Below are positions 15,095 to 23,978 of a DNA stretch of 64,000 bases, one piece after another. How positions within the stretch are numbered: the first letter of the stretch is position 1; each line of letters starts with the position of its first letter. The notes under the pieces were generated by a model, which was not told the origin of the DNA, did no database searches, and saw only the letters and a program-made list of their open reading frames with translations. The stretch is from Nocardioides sp. WS12 (GTDB taxonomy: Bacteria; Actinomycetota; Actinomycetes; Propionibacteriales; Nocardioidaceae): contig NZ_CP053928.1 of the NCBI RefSeq assembly GCF_014108865.1, positions 4,960,001-5,024,000 of the forward strand. The letters run 5' to 3'. A program made the translations under genes and the position numbers.

Positions 15095-16456
15095 ATGCTC
15101 GACGAAGCCGAAGTGATCTCCACCGTCCGTGACCTCTGGGCACGACACCGGGACGAGCTCCCCGCCCATGACCGTGTCTACGGCTATGTGCGCGGCAAGC
15201 TGGGCGTGCCGGATGTGCCGGATGGCGCTGGCGACGAGCTGCAAGACATCGCCAAGATGTCCGTCAAGAACGTTCTCGGCCTCGTCCGCAACGCCTTCAC
15301 CGACCCACTGCTTGTGGTCGGCTTCCGCTCTCCCGATGCCACGGAGAACGACGCCGAAGTTTGGCGCTTGTGGCAGCAGCAGAAGCTCGACGCCCGACAG
15401 GCCGAGGTCTACCGCGCCGCCGTCACTTACGGCACGGGCTACGCGATCGTGTCGAAGTCTGGGATCCGCTTCCGCTCCCCTCGTCAGGTGTTCGCGGTGT
15501 ACGCCGACGCGCACGTTGACGACTTCCCCGTGTACGCGCTCGAGACCTGGGTTGACCGCTCCGGTCCGAAGCCCATGCGCAAGGGCCGACTGTTCGACGA
15601 GACGCACGTCTACCCCGTGAGCCTCGGCACGATCAGCAAGCAGCAGGACGAAGCCGAGCAGACACGCACTGCTCAGCGTCGCATGTCACTGACGATCGAC
15701 GAGGAGCCAGAGGCCCACGGCCTCGATCACTGCCCTGTGATCCGCTTCGTCAACACGCGCGACTGCGAGGACCTCGTCGAGGGCGAGATTGAGCCGTTGA
15801 TCGGCGACCAGCGAGCGATCAACGCCGTGAACTTCGACCGACTGGTCGTTTCGCGCTACGGCGCCTTCCCGCAGAAGTACGTCATCGGCTGGGCGCCGTC
15901 CGGGCCGGCCGAACTGGCGAAAGCATCTGCGCAGACGCTCATGGCCTTCGAGGACTCCAAGGAGACGGTCGCTGTCGGCGCCTTTCCGCAGGCGTCCGTC
16001 GATGGCTACAACTCAATCCTGCTCGAGATGACCGTCCATGCCGCCATGAAGGCCGGCGTCGCGCCATTCGGGATCACGGGCTCATTCGCGAACCTTGGCG
16101 CCGACGCCATCGCCCAGATTGCAAAGCCCTACCAGGACAAGCTCGGCGCCAAGCAGTCGTCGCTGGGCGAGTCCGTTGAGCTCATGATCCGTGACTACGC
16201 CTTCCTGCACGACATCGAGGTCCCCGAGGACGCAGAGGTCGTCTGGGCCGAGACCGAGGCGCGCTCGTTCGCGCAGGTTGTCGACGGCATCGTGAAGCTG
16301 ACGACTGCCGATGTGCCGATCGAGGCCATGCTCGAGGACATCCCCGGTTGGTCGCAGCAGCGCGTGGACACTGCCCGCAAGGCGGTTCGCCGCGCTGCTG
16401 GCGGCGGCGTTCTGGATCGACTGAGGGCAGCCAGTGGCGACCGGCCTGCGGTCTGA
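15095..16456 (+). CDS. Portal protein (SPP1 gp6-like)
   Basis: A 453-residue portal subunit that forms the dodecameric DNA channel at the capsid vertex. Family features are the N-terminal helices, FTDPLLVVGFRSPD, EVYRAAVTYGTGYAIVSK and RAINAVNFDRLVVSRYGAFPQ region, and a helical C-terminus. Start ATG 15095 follows AGAGGAGG; the frame upstream to 15065 has no ribosome site. It follows terminase by 13 bases and its 3' end overlaps the MuF-like gene by 23 bases. Confidence 0.92.
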   Translation: MLDEAEVISTVRDLWARHRDELPAHDRVYGYVRGKLGVPDVPDGAGDELQDIAKMSVKNVLGLVRNAFTDPLLVVGFRSPDATENDAEVWRLWQQQKLDARQAEVYRAAVTYGTGYAIVSKSGIRFRSPRQVFAVYADAHVDDFPVYALETWVDRSGPKPMRKGRLFDETHVYPVSLGTISKQQDEAEQTRTAQRRMSLTIDEEPEAHGLDHCPVIRFVNTRDCEDLVEGEIEPLIGDQRAINAVNFDRLVVSRYGAFPQKYVIGWAPSGPAELAKASAQTLMAFEDSKETVAVGAFPQASVDGYNSILLEMTVHAAMKAGVAPFGITGSFANLGADAIAQIAKPYQDKLGAKQSSLGESVELMIRDYAFLHDIEVPEDAEVVWAETEARSFAQVVDGIVKLTTADVPIEAMLEDIPGWSQQRVDTARKAVRRAAGGGVLDRLRAASGDRPAV

Positions 16457-17069
16457 GACTGCCGATCTGGTCACACTGGCCGGGCGAGACCTGTCCCGCC
16501 TCTGGTCCCTCGTGGCTTCGGGTGCGTCAGCCGAGACCGCCTTGCGCGACTTGCTCCCATCGATCATTCAAGAGTTTGGCGCCGCCGGCGCCGCCATCGC
16601 GGCCGAGTGGTACGACGACCAGCGTGCCAAGTCGGCGGTCAAGAGCCCGTTCACAGCAATCCCGGTCGAGGCCGACGATCGCGGCACTCAGGCCCTCATT
16701 GGCTGGGCACTAAGCAAGGCCACTGACGACGCCAGTCTTCACGCGCTCATCCTGGGCGGCACTCAGCGCCGCATCGCCGACCATGTCCGCTACACCGTGA
16801 CCGGCTCGGCCGTGGAAGACCCCGGCGCCCGTGGCTGGCAGCGCGTGGGCGTAGGCGCCTGCAAGGACGGTTTCTGCGACATGTTGATCGGCCGCGGCGC
16901 GGTCTACTCCGAGGCCACTGCCGACTTTGCGTCGCACGACAACTGTCGATGTTCCGCAGTCCCCGCATGGGGCGGGGAGCCACTCCCCGTCAAGCCGTTC
17001 ACTCCCTCGGTGCGCACGGCCAGCGAGGCCGACAAGGCACGCGTCCGCGCGTACATCGCCACCCACTAG
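16434..17069 (+). CDS. MuF-like capsid morphogenesis protein
   Basis: A 211-residue protein whose C-terminal part has the phage MuF/SPP1 gp7 signature: VGVGACKDGFCDMLIGRGAV and ADFASHDNCRCSAVPAW. In actinophages this small form is usually named capsid maturation protease, though the catalytic nature of short MuF proteins is uncertain. It probably binds the portal during procapsid assembly. Starts at GTG 16434 inside the portal gene. Confidence 0.8.
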   Translation: MATGLRSETADLVTLAGRDLSRLWSLVASGASAETALRDLLPSIIQEFGAAGAAIAAEWYDDQRAKSAVKSPFTAIPVEADDRGTQALIGWALSKATDDASLHALILGGTQRRIADHVRYTVTGSAVEDPGARGWQRVGVGACKDGFCDMLIGRGAVYSEATADFASHDNCRCSAVPAWGGEPLPVKPFTPSVRTASEADKARVRAYIATH

Positions 17070-17133
17070 CCCCCGCCAGACAGCGGGCTACGCCGACACG
17101 CAGCGGTCAATGCGTGGCTGCAGGAGGACTCGC

Positions 17134-17622
17134 ATGAGCGAGGAAGTCAAGACCGACGCCGAGAAGGCCGCCGAGTTCAAGCCGCCGACGTCCCAGGAGG
17201 AGTTCGACCGCATGGTCGGCGCCCGGCTGGAACGCGAACGCAGCAAGTTCGCCGACTACGACGACATCAAGGCCAAGGCTGCGAAGTTCGATCAGGCCGA
17301 CGAGGCCAACAAGACCGAGCTCCAGAGGGAGCGCGAGCGCGCAGAGAAGGCCGAAACGGCCCTCACGCCCACGCAGCAGCAGGTTGCGCGCCTCGAAGTC
17401 GCGCTGGAGAAGGGCCTCACTGCGACGCAGGCCAAGCGCCTCGTCGGAACCAGCAAGGAGGAATTCGCGGCAGACGCCGACGAACTCCTGTCCGACCTCG
17501 GAGCCAAGGCCAAGCCGAAGCCCGACGCCAAGAAACTCCACTCCGGCTCCTCCGCTGACAGCGACCAGGGCACCGGCAGGGAGCGCGCCGCGGCCGCCCT
17601 TCGGCAACTGCGCAACAACTGA
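17134..17622 (+). CDS. Capsid scaffolding protein
   Basis: A 162-residue, highly charged helical protein: PPTSQEEFDRMVGARLERER opening, then a long coiled-coil region with NKTELQRERERAEKAETALT, and a basic C-terminal tail. This is the standard phage scaffold that shapes the procapsid and is lost before DNA filling. It lies between the MuF-like and capsid genes, with CAGGAGG upstream of ATG 17134. Confidence 0.88.
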   Translation: MSEEVKTDAEKAAEFKPPTSQEEFDRMVGARLERERSKFADYDDIKAKAAKFDQADEANKTELQRERERAEKAETALTPTQQQVARLEVALEKGLTATQAKRLVGTSKEEFAADADELLSDLGAKAKPKPDAKKLHSGSSADSDQGTGRERAAAALRQLRNN

Positions 17623-17675
17623 CTCCCGCGAGGATCGACCTCGGCGGGTGAACCACAACACAAAGGAGATCAGCC

Positions 17676-18605
17676 ATGGCTGACATCACCCGCGCCGAGG
17701 TCGCCTCGCTCATTGGCGAGGAATACGGCCCGCAGGTCATCAAGGCCGCGACGCAGGGCTCCACGGCCCTCGCTGCGTTCCCGAACATCAACATGGGCAC
17801 CAAGACGCGCAACATGCCCGTCCTGGCGACCATCCCCGCCGCCGAGTGGGTCACGGACGTCGACAACACCGGCGTCAAGCCCACTGCGCAGGTGACGTGG
17901 GCCAACAAGACTCTCGTCGCCGAGGAACTCGCGGTCATCATCCCGATCCACGAGAACACCCTCGACGACGCGACCGAGGACATCCTCGCTCAGATCGCCG
18001 AGCTCGGCGGTCAGGCCATCGGCAAGGCGCTCGACGCTGCCGTGTTCTTCGGCACCAACAAGCCGGTCTCGTGGACCTCGCTCGACCTGCACGCGGCCGC
18101 CGTGGCCACGTCGCAGACCGTGGCCGTGGTCGATGGCGCCGGCAACACCTCCGACATCTACGGCGCGAGCCTTCAGGTGGCGGCCATGATCGCGGACGCC
18201 GGCTTCGACCCGGAGACCCTGATCGCCAAGCGGAGCCTGCAGTACCAGCTCGCCAACCTCCGCGGCACCGACGGCCACCCCGTGCTCGTCGACAACTCCA
18301 TCCGTGGCTTCGAGACCTTCTGGTCGCGGAACGGCGCATGGGTCCCGGCTGACGCCACCGCGCTGATCGTGGACCCGTCCACGGTGAGGATCGGCGTCCG
18401 CCAGGACGTGACCGTGAAGTTCCTCGACCAGGCCACCGTCGGTGGGATCAACCTGGCCGAGAAGGACATGGTCGCGCTCCGCTTCAAGGCACGGTTCGCC
18501 TACGTCCTCGGCAACCCGGCGACCCCCGAGACCGGCGTTGCCGGCTACGGCGTCGGCGCGGTCACCCCGGACGCCGGCTCCTCGTCCTCGTCCAGTTCGT
18601 CCTGA
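17676..18605 (+). CDS. Major capsid protein (HK97-like) with polyserine tail
   Basis: A 309-residue HK97-fold capsid protein: N-arm MADITRAEVASLIGEEYGPQ, E-loop region VLATIPAAEWVTDVDNTG, HENTLDD, and a P-domain around IIPIHENTLDDATEDILAQI. The spine helix and A-domain strands (VDPSTVRIGVRQDVTVKF, MVALRFKARFAYVLGNP) are clear. The last eight residues are serines (18579-18602), encoded by mixed tcc, tcg and agt codons before the TGA; four other virion proteins here share this kind of ending. A strong AAAGGAGATC ribosome site precedes the start. Confidence 0.94.
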   Translation: MADITRAEVASLIGEEYGPQVIKAATQGSTALAAFPNINMGTKTRNMPVLATIPAAEWVTDVDNTGVKPTAQVTWANKTLVAEELAVIIPIHENTLDDATEDILAQIAELGGQAIGKALDAAVFFGTNKPVSWTSLDLHAAAVATSQTVAVVDGAGNTSDIYGASLQVAAMIADAGFDPETLIAKRSLQYQLANLRGTDGHPVLVDNSIRGFETFWSRNGAWVPADATALIVDPSTVRIGVRQDVTVKFLDQATVGGINLAEKDMVALRFKARFAYVLGNPATPETGVAGYGVGAVTPDAGSSSSSSSS

Positions 18606-18668
18606 GTAATCGGCAGGCGGTGACTTCGGTCGCCGCCTGCCATCGAACCACCCGAGCGGAGGCGCGTC

Positions 18669-19106
18669 ATGGCACTGGCCGGACAGACTGATGTCGAGGC
18701 GCGCCTCGGCCGGGAACTCACCACGGGCGAAATTCTTCGCCTTCCTGCATTGCTCGACGACGCGTCCGCGATCGTCATCGGTTACTGCGGGCAGGACTTC
18801 GAGCCTGCGCCGTATCCGTCTGCCGTCATCGGCGTAACCGCCAAGATGGTTGCTCGCGGACTGACTGCGGCGTCGAACGTCGGCAGCGGCATGGCCCAGC
18901 AGCAGACGGCCGGACCGTTCTCCGTGACCTACTCGGCATCCTCGACCACTGGCGACATGTGGATGACTGCCGCCGACAAACTGGCCTTGCGTGGGTATCG
19001 CCTCGGCGGCGGCCTGCGCTCAGTCGGACTCGTGGGCGCGCGCTACGAGATCACCGAGACCGCAGCCGACTCGTCGTCGAGTTCGTCGTCGTCGAGTTCG
19101 TCCTGA
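18669..19106 (+). CDS. Head-tail adaptor with polyserine tail
   Basis: A 145-residue helical protein (QTDVEARLGRELTTGEILRL) of the gp15/gp6 head-tail connector class, directly after the capsid gene. It would extend the portal as a ring for tail attachment. It ends with eleven serines (19071-19103) in tcg, agt and tcc codons. The TGA shares its A with the ATG of the stopper gene. Confidence 0.78.
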   Translation: MALAGQTDVEARLGRELTTGEILRLPALLDDASAIVIGYCGQDFEPAPYPSAVIGVTAKMVARGLTAASNVGSGMAQQQTAGPFSVTYSASSTTGDMWMTAADKLALRGYRLGGGLRSVGLVGARYEITETAADSSSSSSSSSSS

Positions 19107-19513
19107 TGGACTTCCCACACGGCGTCACACTCTCCGTCCGGCGCACCGTCGAGACGGAGAGCGACCTCGGTGACGTCGCCTACGACACGACCGACCTGCC
19201 CTGGGGTCCGTGTGCCGTAGCACCTCGCTACGCCACCGAGACGACCAACCCGAACGCCGCGCCCGTGGTGATCGGCAAGGAGATCTACGGCCCGGCGTTC
19301 GACCTCACCGCAGCCGACGAGATCATCATCGACGGCGAGACATGGCAGATCGATGGCGGCTCGGCTGACTTCACTGGCTCGGGCGCGAACCCGTTCACTG
19401 GGTGGGCTCCCGGCATCGTGGTGCCGGTCAAGCGTGCGTTCGGCATCGACCAGCGCGTCAAGGCCGAGAGCTCGTCCTCGTCGTCCAGTTCCAGTTCTTC
19501 GAGCTCGTCCTGA
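19106..19513 (+). CDS. Head-tail stopper with polyserine tail
   Basis: A 135-residue beta-rich protein with the layout of head-closure proteins: MDFPHGVTLSVRRTVETESD, then IGKEIYGPAFDLTAADEIII, DGETWQIDGG. It likely seals the channel of the DNA-filled head. The last fourteen residues are serines (19469-19510). ATG 19106 is formed by TGATG overlap with the adaptor stop, and its own TGA overlaps the next ATG in the same way. Confidence 0.72.
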   Translation: MDFPHGVTLSVRRTVETESDLGDVAYDTTDLPWGPCAVAPRYATETTNPNAAPVVIGKEIYGPAFDLTAADEIIIDGETWQIDGGSADFTGSGANPFTGWAPGIVVPVKRAFGIDQRVKAESSSSSSSSSSSSSS

Positions 19514-19827
19514 TGGCTCGCCGGCGCGTCAAACTCAACCACCGCGAACTCGAGGCCATCCTCAAGAGCGACGACGTCCGCAAGGAGCTGCAGGATCTCG
19601 CCGGCGAGATGAAGTCGTTCATCGAAGGCGAGGGCATCCGCGTCGGTGACACTGACGGCGGCAAGCACGAGTACGACTTGCCCGTCACGATCGACTCACA
19701 GACAACCGACCGCGCCCGCGAGGTCGTGGGCATCAACCACCCCGCCGGAATGGCCGTACAGGCGAAACACGGCGTTCTCACGAAGGCTGCGGCGCACGTC
19801 GGCCTGCAGGTTCGCTCGAAGTCCTGA
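19513..19827 (+). CDS. Tail completion/neck protein (HK97 gp10-like)
   Basis: A 104-residue basic protein (MARRRVKLNHRELEAILKSD) of the small HK97-gp10/minor-tail class normally found between stopper and tail terminator. It includes helix LQDLAGEMKSFIEGEG, then a VVGINHPAGMAVQAKHGVLT segment typical of the family, and a C-terminal LTKAAAHVGLQV. No serine tail here. TGATG overlap with the stopper gene. Confidence 0.75.
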   Translation: MARRRVKLNHRELEAILKSDDVRKELQDLAGEMKSFIEGEGIRVGDTDGGKHEYDLPVTIDSQTTDRAREVVGINHPAGMAVQAKHGVLTKAAAHVGLQVRSKS

Positions 19828-19858
19828 CCCGCCAACATCGGTGAGGCATCCTTGCCCC

Positions 19859-20227
19859 ATGTCCGACGCCCCCGTCCGCCCGACCGATGCCTACGCCTGG
19901 GCGCTCGCCGTCCTGCCCGTGGTGATCGTCGGCGCAGTGTTCCTCATGGCCTACGCCACGCAAGGGCAAGCGACCGGAGGCGCCGCGCTCACGATCATCA
20001 GTCTCGCGGCTCTGCTTTCGCCGTTCGTGTTGACCAGCCTGGACCAGCACGGGATCACCGCATCCGGCCAGCATGTCGCGTGGGGCTGGGTGTTTCTGAC
20101 CCCCGCCGCCTACCTCATCAACCGGGCCATCAAGCTCCGTGGTTCCAGCCCCGCTCCGATGCTCGTTGGCGTCGCGACCTACGCCGTGTGGCTCACCCTG
20201 GCGATCGCCGGAGGCGCGCTGACTTGA
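19859..20227 (+). CDS. Four-helix membrane protein inserted in the neck genes
   Basis: A 122-residue protein with four predicted membrane helices (about 14-36, 40-60, 73-91 and 100-121), starting MSDAPVRPTDAYAWALAVLP. It interrupts the conserved neck gene order and has only a weak ribosome site. The DAYAWALA-type start recalls small host actinobacterial membrane proteins, so it may be a cargo gene expressed from the prophage, perhaps for exclusion. That role is a guess. Confidence 0.65.
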   Translation: MSDAPVRPTDAYAWALAVLPVVIVGAVFLMAYATQGQATGGAALTIISLAALLSPFVLTSLDQHGITASGQHVAWGWVFLTPAAYLINRAIKLRGSSPAPMLVGVATYAVWLTLAIAGGALT

Positions 20228-20242
20228 TCCAAGGAGGACGCG

Positions 20243-20620
20243 ATGGCGAACCCGATCGAAGCCATCCGCGACTTCCTCGTTGCCGATGCTCCGAATCACC
20301 CGGCCGGCACCGCGAAGGGCACCAAGCACCCCGCAGCCCCAACGCTCGATCACGTCGTCATCCAGTACGGCTGGGACGGCACCCCTAGCGATGCCGACAA
20401 CCGCGAGGACGTCGCCTTGCGCATCACCGTGTGGGCGCCACGCGGCGAAGTCACCGAAGCCTCCACCGTCGCAGGCGGCATCCGCTCCCGACTGCTCGAC
20501 CACTCGTCCGCGCTGATCCAGCGCGTCGACCGCGGCTCTGGCCGCATCCCTGGCATTGACCCCGACACGGGCCTGCCGTTCTGCACCTTCACGGTCAACG
20601 CCGTGCTGGTCGCCCTCTGA
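20243..20620 (+). CDS. Tail terminator (putative)
   Basis: A 125-residue alpha/beta protein (MANPIEAIRDFLVADAPNHP; QYGWDGTPSD; TVWAPRGEVTEASTVAGGIR) lying just before the major tail protein, where siphoviruses encode the ring that ends tube polymerisation. The fold pattern and length fit; the call rests mainly on position. AAGGAGGACG precedes ATG 20243. Confidence 0.65.
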   Translation: MANPIEAIRDFLVADAPNHPAGTAKGTKHPAAPTLDHVVIQYGWDGTPSDADNREDVALRITVWAPRGEVTEASTVAGGIRSRLLDHSSALIQRVDRGSGRIPGIDPDTGLPFCTFTVNAVLVAL

Positions 20621-20664
20621 TCTCCGCACGCCACCCTGCACGTTCCGACCGCTGAGGAGCCGTC

Positions 20665-21279
20665 ATGCCCGAACCCTTCTTCGGCGATCCCGCCGCCAAC
20701 GCCCCGGTCTGGTCGAAGTACGCCGTACTTCTCGGCAGCACCACGGCCACCATCCCGACCGGCAATGCCGCCTTCACCCTGAACGACGACCCGACCCCAA
20801 CGGACCAGTGGGACCCGGTCGGTGCGCTCGACTCCGACAGCCCGTTCAACAACGGCGAGGAGTCCGTCGACTCGACCGACCACTCGGCGGCCGGCTTCGG
20901 GGTCTACGCCACGACGTTCAAGAACGCCAAGGAGACGGTCACCTTCATCGCGAAGGAGACGACCCTGGTCACTCTCGGCATCCTGTACGACGTCTCTGAT
21001 GTCACGGACACCACGGGCACCCTGTCGGGCACCCTCAAGCGGCGCGACTACACCAAGCAGTACCGGGTCGCGTTCCACCGCGAGAACGGCACTCACTGCG
21101 AGCGTCGGATCTCCAAGAACTACGCGACCATCGAGTCGGCCGAGCGGGACGCCTCGAACGACGAGTCGCTCTACACGGTGACCCTGCTCATCGTGCCGAC
21201 GTCGACCGACGAGCTCTACTCGTACTACCTCGGCCCGAAGTTGGCCGACTCGTCGAGTTCCTCCAGCTCGTCCTCCTGA
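20665..21279 (+). CDS. Major tail protein (tail tube) with polyserine tail
   Basis: A 204-residue tail-tube protein with the gpV-like beta fold: WSKYAVLLGSTTATIPTGNA, YATTFKNAKETVTFIAKETT, TKQYRVAFHRENGTHCERR. Position before the chaperone pair and tape measure confirms the call. The last nine residues are serines (21250-21276), with tcg, agt, tcc and agc codons. GAGGAG lies upstream of ATG 20665. Confidence 0.88.
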   Translation: MPEPFFGDPAANAPVWSKYAVLLGSTTATIPTGNAAFTLNDDPTPTDQWDPVGALDSDSPFNNGEESVDSTDHSAAGFGVYATTFKNAKETVTFIAKETTLVTLGILYDVSDVTDTTGTLSGTLKRRDYTKQYRVAFHRENGTHCERRISKNYATIESAERDASNDESLYTVTLLIVPTSTDELYSYYLGPKLADSSSSSSSSS

Positions 21280-21367
21280 GTCACGCCGCGGGCCATCTCT
21301 GGTGCGGAGGTTGGCCCGCGGCGTGTTCTGTCCATCCGCACCGATCCGCACCCAAGGGAGCACCGTC

Positions 21368-21658
21368 ATGTCTGCAATTGAGAACGAGACCACCCGCGAG
21401 ACCGCCACGTTCGAGCACTTCGGCCGCGAGTGGACCATCCCGGCCAAGCGGCACCTGAGCCACATGCGGCACATGCGCGAAGAGGGCCGGCGCTCATTCG
21501 GCAACATCGACCTGCTCCTGGCTGAGACCTTCCTCGACGCCGAGCAGTTCGAAGCTCTCTGCGACATCGATCCCGACGAGCAGGCGCTGTCTGACTTCGG
21601 CGACAAGATCGGCAAGACGCTCGGCTTTGGAGGCTCGGGAAACTCCGGTACCTCGTAG
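21368..21658 (+). CDS. Tail assembly chaperone gpG-like
   Basis: A 96-residue chaperone (EHFGREWTIPAKRHLSHMRH...AETFLDAEQFEALCDIDPDE) that keeps the tape measure protein soluble and ready for tube assembly. A canonical -1 slippery heptamer sits near its 3' end and gives the longer gpGT form. Position between tail-tube and tape-measure genes fits. Start ATG 21368, after AAGGGAGCACC. Confidence 0.87.
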   Translation: MSAIENETTRETATFEHFGREWTIPAKRHLSHMRHMREEGRRSFGNIDLLLAETFLDAEQFEALCDIDPDEQALSDFGDKIGKTLGFGGSGNSGTS

Positions 21659-21894
21659 ACCTCCTCGAGGTTTACGAGGACGAGATCGAGGCGTCTCTGC
21701 AGTCCGACCACGGCGTCGACCTCGCGGACTTCTACCGCGAAACCCTGAGTCCCCGCCGCCTGTGGGTGCTCATCAAGTCACTCAAGCCCGACTGCGCCTT
21801 GCACGACGCGCTGCGCGAAGCGGCGTCCAAGACCGAGGCCAAGGCCAAGGTCCGCACCGTCGATGACGCCCTCGACCTGTTCAAGAGGAGGTGA
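21368..21894 (+). CDS. Tail assembly chaperone gpGT-like (-1 frameshift product)
   Basis: Predicted fusion of about 175 residues made when ribosomes slip -1 at GGGAAAC (21637-21643). The downstream frame reads LRYLVDLLEVYEDEIEASLQ and continues VDLADFYRETLSPRRLWVLI, the family's second chaperone domain, and ends at TGA 21892-21894, overlapping the tape measure gene region. That domain has no start codon of its own. The T domain recruits tail-tube subunits to the tape measure. Confidence 0.85.
21637..21643 (+). promoter_or_regulatory. -1 programmed frameshift slippery site GGGAAAC
   Basis: In the chaperone reading frame the heptamer is G GGA AAC (21637-21643), fitting X XXY YYZ exactly. Slipping back one base re-pairs as GGG AAA, opening the second frame. 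The zero frame stops 12 bases later at TAG 21656-21658. Confidence 0.85.
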
Positions 21895-21899
21895 CCGCG

Positions 21900-23978
21900 A
21901 TGCGCGAAATCGGCTCTGCAGCCATGCCGATCATCCCCGTGTTCGGGAATGGCTTCAAGGCCGACCTCGAGCGCGGCATCGGTCGCCCGATGGACCAGTC
22001 TGGCACCAAGGCTGGGCGAGTGTTCGGCGACTCCGCTGGGCGTTCGCTCACTGCGTCTTTCTCCTCGCACGCCAAGAAGGCTGCGCTGCTGGCTTCGGGC
22101 GCATTGATCGGCGTCAGCGCCGTGGCGTTCAAGCTCGGCAAGGATTCCGTCGACCAGGCGTCCAACCTCGGCGAGTCCGTGAACGCCGTGACCGTGGCCT
22201 ATGGCAAGCAGGCGAAGGCCGTCCAGCGCCTCGGACGCAACACCGAGGACGCCCTGTCGAACGTCGAGTTCAACGAACTCGCGGTGCGCTTCTCCTCGTT
22301 CGCCGAGACCATCTCGGGCGGCAAGGGTCGCAAGACGGTCAAGACCCTCGACGATCTGACGACCCGCGCCGGTGACTTCGCATCGGTGTTCAACATCGAG
22401 GTCGCCGAAGCCGCAGGGCTCTTCCAGTCCGGCCTCGCCGGTGAGGCTGAGCCGCTACGCCGCTACGGAATCAACCTGTCAGCCGCAGCCGTTGAGGCGC
22501 ACGCCTACGCGAAGGGGATCGCTGCAGCTGGCAAGGATCTCACTGACACGCAGAAGATCCAGGCCACCTATTCGCTCCTGATGGAGAAGACGGCCAAGAC
22601 GCAGGGCGACTACGCCAAGACGGCCGACGGCGCGGCAAACGCGAGCCGTCGCCTCGGCGCGAACTGGGATGACGCGAAGGCGAAGCTCGGCAAGGGCCTG
22701 CTGCCGATTGTCGAGGACGCGACCAACTTCCTCGTCGACGAGGGCGTGCCGGCCTTCGAGAAGTTCTCGGACTGGTTCAACGACAAGGGCATCCCGGCGA
22801 TCTCCGACTTCGCGGACGACATGAAGCCGCTCGCCAAGGAGATTCTGCCTGCCGCTGCCGGAGCGCTCGGAACTGTCCGTGACGCGCTGAAGGACGCCGC
22901 GCCCTACGCAAAGGACATCGTCGAGGCGTTCAACGACATGCCTGACTGGGCCAAGAAGGGCGCCGTGCTCGGTGCTCTCGGCCTCGGTGTCGCCGCGAAG
23001 GTGAAGGGCAAGGCGAGCGGGCTGCTCGGCGGAGGGTCCTCGGGTGGCAGCATCACGGACCCCGCCTACGTGTTTGTCGTCAACGGCGGCGGCTCAGGCG
23101 GCAAGCCTGGCGTCGACGGTGGGGCCGGCAAGTTGAACGGCCTTGGCCTTTTGCTCGGCGCCCTCGGCGGCAAGGAAGTGCTCGACGGGTCGCGCGAGAT
23201 GCTGACCGGATTCCGAGACCCGCAGGCCGCTGGCGGCACTTCGGCGAACTCCATCAAGGACGCGCTCAACGCCTCCGACTTCGGCAAGTACGCCGAGGAC
23301 CTGGGTATCAACGTCGACGCGCTCGCCGAAGGTCTCTCGAAGCAGGGCGCGCAGTCGCAGCAGTTCAAGGACGCCGTCAAGGTGCTCGAAAAGACCAACG
23401 AGGGCGCCTGGGAGCACATCAACGACCTGATCCCCGTCGTCGGCTCGTGGATCCAGACCAACGGCGACCACGCCGCGTTCGCACTGCGCGACCTGAACGA
23501 GATCGTGAAGGGTCTCAGCCAGGATCTGCTGCCCCTTCTCCAGGGCAACCCAACGGGCGCCGGCGAAAGCCTCGACGTCACGAAACTGTTCGGCAAGATT
23601 CCTGACGCCAAACTGAAGGTGCTGCAGGACCCGACGACGATCAAGACCCAAGACGACGTCAAGGCGCTGCTGAAGAACGTCGACGGGCTGACGAAGAAGG
23701 ACTACAAGGTCCTGTTCAACATCCTCGGGTTGAGCAAGGCCAAGACCGACGCGAAGGTCCTCCTGGACTACATGCGCGAGTTGACCGGGATGCGGGTCCC
23801 CTCGATCCCGTCCGGCGTCCCCAAGGGCTTCAACGGGCCGTTCCGCCCGAGCGGCGCGGACCGCCTCGCGGCCGGCATCAACGTCGGTCGCGTCGAGATC
23901 CGTGGCGCCGACTCCGACCGCCTCATCGCGGACCTGCAAGACATCGCACGCCGTCAGGCAATGGGAGGCTACGGATGA
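21900..23978 (+). CDS. Tape measure protein
   Basis: A 692-residue tail-length ruler. Typical features: hydrophobic helix around AALLASGALIGVSAVAFKLG, a phage tape-measure core (TVAYGKQAKAVQRLGRNTED; TTRAGDFASVFNIEVAEAAG; ATYSLLMEKTAKTQGDYAKT), then helical repeats and a Gly-rich linker near residue 375. At about 1.5 angstroms per residue it would predict a tail near 100 nm. ATG 21900 is chosen because GAGGAG at 21885-21890 is nine bases away; GTG 21891 in the same frame abuts it directly. The stop overlaps the next ATG. Confidence 0.92.
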   Translation: MREIGSAAMPIIPVFGNGFKADLERGIGRPMDQSGTKAGRVFGDSAGRSLTASFSSHAKKAALLASGALIGVSAVAFKLGKDSVDQASNLGESVNAVTVAYGKQAKAVQRLGRNTEDALSNVEFNELAVRFSSFAETISGGKGRKTVKTLDDLTTRAGDFASVFNIEVAEAAGLFQSGLAGEAEPLRRYGINLSAAAVEAHAYAKGIAAAGKDLTDTQKIQATYSLLMEKTAKTQGDYAKTADGAANASRRLGANWDDAKAKLGKGLLPIVEDATNFLVDEGVPAFEKFSDWFNDKGIPAISDFADDMKPLAKEILPAAAGALGTVRDALKDAAPYAKDIVEAFNDMPDWAKKGAVLGALGLGVAAKVKGKASGLLGGGSSGGSITDPAYVFVVNGGGSGGKPGVDGGAGKLNGLGLLLGALGGKEVLDGSREMLTGFRDPQAAGGTSANSIKDALNASDFGKYAEDLGINVDALAEGLSKQGAQSQQFKDAVKVLEKTNEGAWEHINDLIPVVGSWIQTNGDHAAFALRDLNEIVKGLSQDLLPLLQGNPTGAGESLDVTKLFGKIPDAKLKVLQDPTTIKTQDDVKALLKNVDGLTKKDYKVLFNILGLSKAKTDAKVLLDYMRELTGMRVPSIPSGVPKGFNGPFRPSGADRLAAGINVGRVEIRGADSDRLIADLQDIARRQAMGGYG

